Part shown: positions 26,593-36,378 of the stretch, in pieces
Layout of the letters: each line of letters opens with the position of its first letter
How positions within the stretch are numbered: position 1 is the first letter of the stretch
DNA from: Grammothele lineata
Lineage: Eukaryota > Basidiomycota > Agaricomycetes > Polyporales > Polyporaceae
Direction of reading: 5' to 3'
Assembly (NCBI GenBank): GCA_002150815.3
Contig: NDFF03000154.1
Coordinates: 1 to 64,000 of the forward strand
Length of the DNA stretch: 64,000 bases
The notes under the pieces: generated by a model
Database searches by the model: none
Told to the model about the DNA's origin: nothing
What the model saw: the letters and a program-made list of their open reading frames with translations, nothing else
Translations under genes and position numbers: made by a program

Positions 26593-27366
26593 TTACACCT
26601 TCGCCGCGAGCACGTCGAGCGTCATCACATCTGGCGCGCCCGTCAAGAGAGTGTCCACATTGGCGAAGAGCGCCTCAGCGACCTTGCCCTTGAGATGCGC
26701 GTCCATGCCCTCCTTGCTCGGGAAGAAGTCCACGATGCCGAAAGTGCCCTTGCCCGGGAACTCGATCGCGTACCACACCGGCGTTAGGGGCTCCGCCTCG
26801 ACGAGTGGCACGGCGCTCTACGATACCCGTCATTCATCGCCCGTCACAACAGGCAAGAAGCAGAGACGAGCCACGACGCACCTTCAAGAAATCGCGCACC
26901 GCGTCCACCTTCTCCGGCTTCGCCTGTATCAACACCCTCAAGCCACAACTCAACCCCTTCTTCACCTCCCCCTTCGCCCCCGCCTCCGGCCTGAGCACGC
27001 TCGCGAGCACCTCGCACGGCGCGTTCGGGATGTCCGGGCCCTTCGCGAGGAGCGCGTCCGCGTTCGCCATGAGCGCCGCGGCGACCGCGCCCGTGAGGTG
27101 CGCCCCGCGCCCGTCCTCGGACGCGAAGGTGTCGAAGATGGCGTAGACGGGCGCGGTGCCCGCCGTGTACTTCACGCCGAACCACTGGAGGGTGCCCGGC
27201 TCTTGGTCGCCTGAGAGGAGGCTGTAGCCGGTGAGCAGAAAGTCGCCTACTGCGGCGGCTTGCTCGTCCTTGGCGTGGAGGGGAACGAAGAGGCCGAGGG
27301 AAGCTGTGGAGGGAATGAGTCCAGGAATGATGCGTAGGGTGGAGCGGGGTACTCACGAGTAGACAT
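26593..27366 (-). CDS. Tandem dimeric alpha/beta-barrel (ABM-like) protein
   Basis: Three exons (27366-27357, 27303-26882, 26817-26593) join in frame to 218 residues; the first supplies only MSTP. The product is two repeats of a ~100-residue ferredoxin-like unit. Repeat 1: LGLFVPLHAKDEQAAAVGDFL ... APVYAIFDTFASEDGRGAHLTGAVAAALMANADALL. Repeat 2: LRVLIQAKPEKVDAVRDFLK ... WYAIEFPGKGTFGIVDFFPSKEGMDAHLKGKVAEALFANVDTLL. The pattern (F/V-x-I-x-D-x-F, then GxxAHL) is that of antibiotic-biosynthesis-monooxygenase/DUF-type dimeric barrels, so one chain probably forms a complete pseudodimeric barrel. No substrate can be inferred; in fungi such proteins are often cytosolic and stress-related. Convergent with the S1/P1 nuclease. 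Confidence 0.7.
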
Positions 27367-28245
27367 GGTATACGAGGCTGTAGGTTGCAGTTGTAAGAGG
27401 GCTCGAGAAGAGAGTGGTACTGGGTTGTGATTGTGAGCCATACCTGCTCCCGCGTTATATGCTCCTCCCCAGAAGGTTTCTGGAGCTTCCCAGTGGCGGG
27501 TTTCGGCGCCGGCATGACATGTCGCCCTGGTCTTCCCAATTATGTAGCTTAGATGCCTTCCTGGACACAATCACACGCGCTCGGTCAGCCTGGCTTTGCG
27601 AGCTCCCATCGCAGTAATTAATCTGCAGGCCTGGCGCCACGGTCAATTAGACTGGTTAAGGAACGACTAACACCTTTACTGAATGATCAGTTTTAGAGTC
27701 GGTTTGTTGAACAGGTCCCGCAGTCCGCCTTTTGATTTCAAGCTGATTAGTGAATCTAACACCTTGATACAGGCCGCAGGCAAGTCAGTGTCATAGGCGG
27801 AAACTGATGCAAGACACAAGGTACCTCCACACCAGACGTGGAGTACCACCTGTGCCACCGACGAGCGTTCTCACTGTGGGGATCCCCGACGGCGAGAGTG
27901 GGAAAGCTGACTTTGCTGCAGGTGAGCTTGTCCCACAAGAGCGCCGTTCCATGCCCGTTATGAGGGGAGCACTCACAGCCACTGACTGTAGTTTGCCCGA
28001 TTTCGTCGCAGTGTGCGGCCAAAAGTCATCAGGAAGAGAATCTGAACAGAGTATGCTGGCGTGTTGCTTGAGACGTCCTAGGAACATGGAATTCGGTCTA
28101 TCTGAAGACTTGTACGCCGCAGCTAGCCATGAACCAAGCAGCTACAGTAATATGGGCCTGATGAAATAAAGTCGCTAAACAATTACAACAAGATATACAC
28201 AGGAGACCAACCATCAACATACGCACCGCCTCTAATCCTCTCCAT
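27367..28245. other. Intergenic
   Basis: Promoter side of the alpha/beta-barrel gene and 3' side of MAD1. No further gene is supported on either strand. Confidence 0.4.
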
Positions 28246-30706
28246 CTACTGGCCAGCCAGTCTCCTATCCCGCTTGCTCTTCTCATAACACTCGAGCGTC
28301 ACCGCAGCGAGGAAGCACGGAATGCACTGCTCCTGCTCGACCCAGTACCCCATCAGCTCCGGGATCTCCGCCGGGCCGTTCTCCCCCGTGGCGACGAGCT
28401 GCATGCGCACGCCCTCCGCGCCCCCACGTAGGGGCTGGAAGACGAACGCGGCGTTGAGGTCGTACGTCGACGTGACGCGCACCTGCCCGTTCGGGTAGAA
28501 CGCGAGCTTGAGCCCCAGGATGGACTGGATCGCTTCCCGGAACTCGGTGCTCTTCGCCGTGAAGACCTGATGGCGGACGTTAGGTGGTGACATTCGACGC
28601 CCATCAGATGAATAGACACACCTGCTGTAGTCGAAGGAGGCGCTTCTCCTTCTGCTTGAGCTCGTCCTCGAGCTTCACCTTCTCCGCGTTCACCGCCTCC
28701 CAGCTCTCGCGGGGCACCAGCTCCTCCCTCTCCGCGCCTCCACCCGCGCCGCCTCGGACACCGCTGTCTTCGAGGTCCTTGAGCCGCTTCAGCAACGCCT
28801 CGTTCTCGCTCTTCAGCCGGTCCATGGCCGCCTTGCTCAAGTCCTCCCACTGCTGCGCGGGGTTGTCGCGCATGCTGAGCACGCGCACGCCCGGGGGAAG
28901 ATGCCGGCCCGCGCCGATCTCCCCGCCGAGCTCGAACAGCTTCTGCTCGAGCTGGTCGATCTGCTCGACGTACTTCTCGGCCTCTTCCTCGGCGGTGCGG
29001 AGGGCTGTGTAGAGTGAGCGAGAGGCAGAGGTAGGGCAGGCGGGTAGACAGACCTTTCTCCACTTCTTCCTTGGCGGCGCGCTCTCGTTGGAGCTCAGCC
29101 AGAAATTTCTGCTTCGCTTGTGTGTCCTCGGCGACGACAGGGTGTGCACGGGCGTCCTCGAGTTCCTTCTCTAGGGAGGAGATGGTCGCTTTGTACTCCT
29201 TGACGAGGGCTTCGAGCTCGCGCACGGGTTTCATGGTCTCGTTCTCCGACTTGACTTCTCCCTGAGCGGTTTCCTCCGCGTTGAAGCTCGCCTGGGACCT
29301 CTGAGTGCTATGCGTCATGCATATAATGAGGCGAACTCACCAGCATAGCCTGCAAGAAGCTGATCTCGCGCTCGGCAAGGCTGACTTTGTGTTCACTTCG
29401 AGTGGCGCGGTCTTTCCACATCCGTACTTCTGAACGGAGCTTCTTGTTCACCTCTTGCGCTGCAGCTTCGCGTTCTGAGACCTCTTTGAGCTCCTGTTCG
29501 CGGCGCTGGAGAAGGGCGACGGTCGAGCCGTGATCCTCCATCAACTTCGCGTGCGAGAGGCGCAGAGTGGCAAGGCTCTGAGTGACGGAAACAGGGGTCT
29601 TTGAAGGTGTGGCGGGCTCTGCGGCGGATGACGCCCTGCCACAATGTGAGTGGCAACTCAGACAAAGCAGGTTTAGGCGGCGCACCATTCTTCCCTCTCC
29701 TGCCTCGCAGCCTCGAGCTCGGCCTCGAGCTTCGCCACGCTCTCCCGTAACTCGGACGCGCCGTGCAGCTTGCGCTCCAGGTCGCGCTTCTGCTCCTTCA
29801 GGACCTCAACGCTGGACTGCTTTTCTCGCAGCACGTTCAGCTCGCTGGTCATCTTCAGGTTGGCGGTCTCGAGCTGGCGCATGTACTTGGCCTGTCGATG
29901 GAGCTCCTCCCGCACAACTGTCCAGTCTTCCGTCTGGCCATCCTGAAGGGTAACGCTGTTGTCCTGCCCAGCGGTGAGCTCGTCGACCTGGGCTTGAAGC
30001 TCCTCGTTAAGACGAGCGCGTTCCTCAGCGAGACGTTTGAACTCGGTCACTTCGTGCTCGAGCAGGGCGACCTGTCGGGAGAGGGATGTAATTTGCGCTT
30101 TCTGAGAGGACACGGCCTGTGAGGTGCTCCGGGAGAGTGATGAGTGTTCTTCTTCCAAGTCGACGTGTTGTTCTCGTAGCTGCATCAATGTATTCCGTAG
30201 ACTCCGGATTTCACTGTCCGCTTTCCGCTGAACAGGGGGGTTAAGAGCAGTCTACGGGATAGACCGGAGTGCGACACACCTTCTCTTCGATGTACTCTGC
30301 CCGTTCACGCTCCTTCTCTTCACGCTCCTCCTTCTCGCGTTCTGCGAGCCATCTCCGGTCGCCCTCGAGGCGGTCGATGAGGATGTCCTTCTCCCTCAGC
30401 TTGGCCTCGAGCTCGAGCTTGGCGGAATGGGCGGCGGCGATCTGGCGTTCGAGTGACGCGTGGGCCATGTGCGAGGAGAGGGCCTGTGTGCGCTGCTGCC
30501 GTTTGGCCGACGAGAGCTGCGGGTCTGGCATGGTGGAGGTGATGAGCGAGGTCGCCGCCGCGTGCTCGCCGGCCGGAGCCACCGCACTCACCGCGTTCGA
30601 GCTCCGCCGTGAGGGAGTCGCGCTTGACGGCATTGCTGCGCAAGCTGGACGAGAGGAGGCGGCTGCTGGCGTTGACTGGCGTGGAGAACTTGTCGCGACC
30701 GTTCAT
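28246..30706 (-). CDS. MAD1: Spindle assembly checkpoint protein Mad1
   Basis: Seven exons (30706-30592, 30524-30280, 30227-29686, 29635-29341, 29300-29054, 29004-28622, 28566-28246) join in frame to 715 residues. The N-terminus reads KRDSLTAELERDPQLSSAKRQQ, typical for basidiomycete Mad1, followed by about 450 residues of coiled coil. RVLSMRDNP at ~523-531 fits the Mad2-interaction motif, and RLK at ~545-547 is the conserved Bub1-binding tripeptide. KRLLRLQQVFTAKSTEFREAI leads into the C-terminal RWD-like globule (LGLKLAFYPNGQVRVTSTYD ... IPCFLAAVTLECYEKSK). Mad1 sits at unattached kinetochores and converts Mad2 to its closed form to hold anaphase. It is divergent from the DUF262 gene. The first ATG at 30706 is the only one in frame with the conserved N-terminal block. 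Confidence 0.92.
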
Positions 30707-30895
30707 GCCAGCGAGAGACGTGGAAGAGGGGACGAGGTGCACTGCGGCGTGCGGAGAACGCGGGCGCGGTCAGACGCGTCTTGACGCTCGAGCGTCTTTC
30801 TTCTTGACCCTTGCCCGCCTGCTCGTGCCACTTGCACCTCCTTCTTCCCCTTCTCCCCCCCTTCCTCGTGCTCGCTCTCTCCGTCTACACGCACC
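30707..30895. promoter_or_regulatory. Short bidirectional promoter, MAD1 / DUF262 gene
   Basis: Only 189 bp separate the divergent start codons. The plus-strand half (30825-30895) is strongly CT-rich (CTTCTTCCCCTTCTCCCCCC...), as is usual at fungal transcription starts. No TATA box is seen. Confidence 0.5.
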
Positions 30896-33109
30896 ATGAG
30901 CGACGAAGACCTCACAGATCTCTCTTCCTCTGACGACGAGGGAATCTCTTTGTCTCAGTCGTCAAGGTCAAGATCCAGTGAGGATTACAAGATTCGCGGC
31001 GCGTTGAAGGTCCCAAGAGCCACAACATACACTTGTCAGTCCCTGTACGGTACGAACCCTAGCATATACACAACTTCTTATTAGCTCACGCGTATTCATT
31101 GTTTAGATCAAATATTGGCGCAGGATATTGACTTGCAGCCGGAGTACCAACGCGGTACGGCTTACCGGAGACGCGTCGTGAGCAGGAGTTCTGACCGTGT
31201 TGGTTTCTAGAGATCGTTTGGCCCGACAAAAAGCAAACTTGTGAGTCACCAATTCATCAGGCATGTTCTCTAAACTCATTTCCCCCAAGACCTGATAGAC
31301 TCCATATTCCGCAACTTCTATGTTCCTCCCGTAATATTCGGTACGCACGCGTACCATCAAACTGCGTTGCTGGGTCTCAATGGCTTCCATCACTTAGTTG
31401 TGAGTGTTCAGGATGACGGAGCTGAGCGGCGAGTATGTGTAGATGGAAAGCAGCGGTTGACGTCTATCTATCGGTCCGTCCCTTTCAACGATACTGCGTG
31501 CTGTCCGTCTTAACCCTTCCCGAATGCGTGGCAGATTTATTAGTGGCGAGGTGAGTACTTCTACTTTTCCTGCTATATGCTCTCATACTCATCTGTTGCA
31601 GATTCCTTGTAGGTGGTCATTACGTTGCGAGCTACTCTCGTATCTCATATCGCCGTTGTTGGGCTCGTTCAGATAGGGACACGTGGGTACAATTGGACAT
31701 AAACCTTCTGAGCCACATTGAACACTCTCCCGCAGAATGACGAATCAAAAGTTTGTCTTTGTCGATACGGGAAAACTCAAGGCGCACGTCCTGCCAGAAA
31801 AGTACAGGAAATTATTCCTCAACAAGCAGATTGTGAGTCGCATCATGACCTGCTACGTGTGTCTATGTTGAGGCTCCTGCAGGTCTGCATGGAGTATCAA
31901 GACATCACACCGGCTAATGAGAGGGAGATTTTTCGGGTTGGTCATCAGCCAGCCTTCTTCCATATCCATGACTGATGATGACTCCAGAGGGTTCAACTAG
32001 GAATGGCTCTCACCCCTGCAGGTTTGCTTGGTTCTCCTACTTGAGTTGAGCCCCTGTACTAACTATGTACTGCAGAGAAACTCCAAGCTATCACCGGCTC
32101 TCAAGCGGACTTCGTCCGAGATGTACTCGAGACGTATATTCTGGGAGACAAGCTTGCCAACAAGATAGAATGGGATACCGCACGAGCGCAGGACTTCCGC
32201 GGCCTCGCCACCGCAATTTACTGCATGTCCCGCTGGCCCCACCTATCCACCGTGCCTAGCCTCACTGTACTTGAGAATTGGCTCTCAGGGTCCGATGACC
32301 TCGAGCCGGAGTTCTGCGATGGCGTCCGCGAGACTTATGACATATTCGACACTCTCGCGAGCGACGAGAAGCTCAAGAAGGTCTTCAACTTGCCAGGGGT
32401 CAAGAAAGTGGCTCCTGTTGAATTTCTGGCCACCTCCATCCTTATCCATGCCAACAAGAGGAGGTTGACAATGGCACAGCTTTCTGAGGCAATAGGGTTG
32501 ATGAGGAAGGATATCAGGAAGTCAGAGAAGGATGTTAGGCAAAACGCCAGGGCCATGAAGATATTGCTGGCATTCTTGAGGACTCTGAAAGTCTCTGACC
32601 TGAAGGCAGATCCTAATGCTCCAAAGGCAAGCATACTGAAAGACCCTGGAGAGAGTACATCAACCAGAAAGAAGAGGAAGAGGGCCAAGCAGGATGATTC
32701 CCCAGGTGAGCCTAGTACCCTCAAGACTGTCCAGAATGACTCACATACTCCAAGAGCCTTAGACCCCCCACCAGCTCCTGCTTTGAGAAAAACAGCAGCC
32801 ACCTCACATGTATCCAGCTCTCTTGCATCCTCATCATCCCAACCTGCCTTGTCATCCTCTGCTCCTCCTACCCATCCATCTTCCGCCACACCATACAACA
32901 CTCTCCCTCAACGTCCGACTGTGCTCTCGCCCCCACTGCCCCATAACGGCCTCGGAGACAGCCTCGTGGCTCGGATGATCCCGGGAAACATTCCGAGTCC
33001 GGTTCCACCCGGTCCTAACGACTTCCAGGCTAACCGTGCATACGATTCAATACAGGCTGTTCACCAATCTCTAGCAGTGTCTCTGGAGGCGGCGTGGGGC
33101 CGATGTTGA
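30896..33109 (+). CDS. DUF262 (GmrSD N-terminal, ParB/Srx-like) protein
   Basis: ATG 30896 begins an acidic Ser-rich leader (DEDLTDLSSSDDE). Small exons then give DQILAQDIDLQPEYQR, EIVWPDKKQT, LIDSIFRNFYVPPVIFAV, and the core motif VCVDGKQRLTSIYRFISGEIPYRD, the DGQQR-T signature of DUF262. MTNQKFVFVDTGKLK, CMEYQDITPANEREIFRRVQLGMALTPAEKL and a helical region to ~residue 400 follow, then a long Ser/Pro/Thr-rich tail with a basic RKKRKRAK nuclear-localisation-like motif, ending at 33109. In bacteria DUF262 is the nucleotide-binding/nuclease half of GmrSD and related restriction systems; in Agaricomycetes it occurs as stand-alone proteins of unknown role. No DUF1524 HNH domain is present here. 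Nuclear location is inferred. Confidence 0.8.
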
Positions 33110-33333
33110 CGCTTGGACGAGTAGGATGGTCGTTGTTTCGTCATTATTTCGGACACCCTATTTCCACCCCCCCTTTACGCACTCGTTCCCGGCGTTGTAT
33201 ACAATCTTGAAATCATTGGATCCGCATCCTTAATCGCTTCGCGCGGGTATGTTATATACAGGGTATCGAGGCCGAGATCCATCTTCGCCCCTCCACCTAC
33301 GCTCTCTCGCTATCCGTGTTATCTCTGTACTTA

Positions 33334-34965
33334 TCAACCATAATTTTCTCTCCACCATTCGCCCTGGAAACGCATCTGCATCCCCGTCACGTCCCGTATC
33401 CTTCTCAAAATCGTCGTCAGCGGCGTCACGAGCCCGTACGGCCCCCGCTCCGGCGCAGCGTAGAGCATCGCGAGGGGCACCGCGCTCCCGCCCTCCGAGT
33501 CGGGGCACCCGTCGAGCGCGGTGGTGACGAGCGCCCCCGCGTCGCCCCGCGCGGCGAAGCGCACGGCTTTGGGGCCGGGGGCGGGGAAGACGGCCCACTC
33601 GCGCGCGACGTGCCCGCCGATGAGGACGCTCGCGGGGGCGCCGTTGACGATGCCGGAGCGGTAGGGCGCGAGGGGCCGCTCGGCGTTCGGGTCGCGGACG
33701 TGCATAGAGACGGGGGCGCCGCGCTCGAGCGTGCCTGGGTAGGCGTGCAGCGTTAAGGGGTTGGAGGGCGTGGAGGCGCTGGGGGACATGCGCATGAGCG
33801 TCCAGGAGAGGAGGTGTGTGTGCTCGTCGGAGGGGGCGTGGGCTTTGGAGGGGTGGTGGGGGTGGGGGTGATGCCGTGAGCGTCGGTGGTGTCCGTGGTC
33901 TGAGCCTGTGGGCAAGTTGTCAGCACGCAGACGCAGAGGCAAAGATGAGGCCGAGGACGCACTTGCACACGGTCGGATGAGAGCCTCGGCTGCGCACGCG
34001 TGCGCGACGTCGAGCTCGAGGGGGCGTGCCAATACCCGGCGTAGACGCATATAGTCCGCGTCTTGTTGCTGCAACCTTCGGCGCTGGACGGTGAGCGGGC
34101 CCTCAGCGTATCCGACGCGCTCGAGCTCGGCGAAGACCCGCGCCTTCTCGAGCTCGAACGCGCGCAGCGCCTGCTCGATGACACGCGGCGCGGGGCTCGA
34201 CAGCGGGAGCCCCAGCGACTGGGTTGCGAGCTGCGAGCTGCGTACGCGTCGCTGCTGGGAGTGCGAGTGCCCGTTGTGGTGGTGGCGTTCTCGCGGACGG
34301 AGCCGTGGGTGCAGGGCGAAGCCGGCATGCGGGACGACCGCTTGCCCGACCGTGAGCCCGTACACCGTACCGGGAGTGTCGTCGTCGGAGGGGGAGTGGA
34401 GGTATGCACTGAAGACGACAGCGCGCTGGGTATTCGAACAGAATAGGGGATCTCCCGGAGAGAGCTGCTTGGGGAGCGCCAGCTTGTCCGGGCTGTAGGT
34501 GTCGAAGGGGGTCGCGGTCGCGAGCGGCTCGCCTATGTAAAGATGCACGGGGACGCTGCTCGGCATGAGGTGGATGATCTCGAGTACTTCGACGTTGAGG
34601 AGCGTCATGTGAAGAACGACACCGACGACGTCTTCTTCGTCTGGGTCGGATAGGAAAGGGGCGGATCGATGCAGACAAGGGACTATTGAAGCGCGCAGTC
34701 CGGGAACTTGCAGGAGGACTGCGACGATATTGTTGACTGCAGTCTCCGTCGCCGACAGTGCAGGATGGTTGGCCTCAATAGCTTCATATCGTATTCTCAC
34801 TGCACGTTGTTTGGGGTTGTGGATGAACCTGTCACGATGGAACGATACACATAGTTAACCCCCCTGTGCACAGACCAGAGCACCAACGACGTACCAGTTG
34901 TTCCCCAGCCCAATGAGCTCATCGTCCGCATTGACCGATCCTGTGGGCGACAGAGGCGGGGACAT
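33334..34965 (-). CDS. Uncharacterised protein, possible trypsin-fold pseudoprotease
   Basis: Three exons (34965-34895, 34828-33969, 33905-33334) join in frame to 500 residues, starting MSPPLSPTGSVNADDELIGLGNNW and continuing FIHNPKQRAVRIRYEAIE. The second intron (GTGCAAG to CCCACAG, with a CTGAC branch site) removes 63 nt. The middle is His/Pro/Arg-rich. The C-terminal 80 residues resemble the end of chymotrypsin-fold proteins: FAARGDAGALV, then PLAMLYAAPERGPYGLVTPLTTILRRI. An earlier GTVYGLTVGQAVVPH looks like the strand carrying the catalytic His. Where active enzymes have H and S (GHxV, GDSG), this protein has Q and A. The fold assignment is an inference; no named family was recognised. 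Confidence 0.55.
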
Positions 34966-36378
34966 GGCGGGAGGAGGGAGGCGGCGGGACGCATTGTCCT
35001 CCCGTCTTGTCTATATGACGGCCGGGGCGACGGCGGCGATGGGGAGATGTCTAGAGTTTGCCCCGAGCGCATGGAGTCATCGACCCATAGATCGCTTCCC
35101 GGCCCGATCTAGTCCTGCGCGTCGAGGGAACCCGGGCGGATCTGGCGCGCGATCTTCCTCTCCGGCAGTCGCTGGTGTTCAGTAGACTTTTCTCCTGATG
35201 CGGTCCTCTCGCGAGTGCTCACTTCCATGTCAGCAGGGTCGCCCGACCGTGTTTTGAGGCGCATGCAATTGCTATGTCTGCCTGTTCGTGTTCTCGTATT
35301 GTCCGATGCCCTCAAGAGGTGGGTTCCGAGGGGCCGGCATGCGCGAGAACGTCGAAGGCTCAGGAGAACGCGCGTGGATCGCCGAGGGGGCACAGCCACA
35401 TTTTCTTATTGTCTTGCAAAACCACTTGATCATGTGCATGGCGTAAGGCGCCCTGCGGCGCCCCCTCGCGCGGGCAAAGTTCTTGCGTGGGCGGGTTCCG
35501 CTCTCTGGGGCCAGGGGATTCCCATCGATGGTGTGCCCGAGGGATCCTGGATGTCGGGTTTGTCGCCTGCGGCGCCAGGATATCAGACGGCGCAGCGAAC
35601 TCCATTTTCCGGAGCGTTTACGCACCATACGCTACAGACAATAAGACGGACAGTTGGAAATGATCCCCGATAGTCCACCGATGATGAAGTAGCCGGAGTG
35701 CGAGGTGAGAGCGTCTGGAGGGAGGGGGATAACAAAGGAGCACGTCGAATTTTGACAGATGTGGACTGGTATCGGCATCGGAGGTTCTGATGAGGTTAAA
35801 AGTGAGATGAGAGCGCAAGAACGATCCTCCTTGCATTGCGCGTGCAGAATTGGTAGTTGGCATTGTGTGCCATTCCAACTCCTCGCCAATCTATAGGCGG
35901 TGCAATGGCCACGTCATACTAGATCACCCACTACTTATGTGTGCTGCACATGAGATAGTAACGGCAAAGGGTATCATTGGATAATGATGAGCTATCCCAT
36001 GCGCGAGCCTTACGACGGACCTGAAAAAGACAGGAGTTGGGCAGACAGTCGTTGTGGTAGTCTCGGTCTGAAGGCGGCCTCGTGACTCCTCGAAAGGATC
36101 GACGACTCGCGGGCGCTTGACATGAAGCCACGTGGGAGGCACTTCAAGTGATCGGGCTTCACAAGAGTGGAAGACATTGCAGATTGAGCTTCGATTATCG
36201 AATGATCGTCATTAAAATGCGGTAACGTAGTAAGGCCAGCTAGAGTTGAAAGCAACGTTGTCCGAGCAAAGCAGAGGCAGGAGGCAGGAACCTTCAAGGA
36301 TAAGGACGATACGCCCAAGTGGTGCACAAAACTGTGCCCTATGTAGCATTGTGGATTGTGATACGTGGGGGCCATTGA
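34966..36378. other. Intergenic
   Basis: About 1.4 kb between two minus-strand genes. A very GC-rich palindromic spot (GGCGCCCTGCGGCGCC, 35446-35461) and purine-rich stretches are present, but no exon series with recognisable protein was found. Frames at 35215-35673 (+) and 35272-35628 (-) overlap each other, are Arg-rich and look like chance openings. Confidence 0.35.

Noticed and set aside
35215..35673. Plus- and minus-strand frames near 35.2-35.7 kb as genes
   Set aside because: They overlap each other, are Arg-rich, lack splice partners and show no family resemblance.
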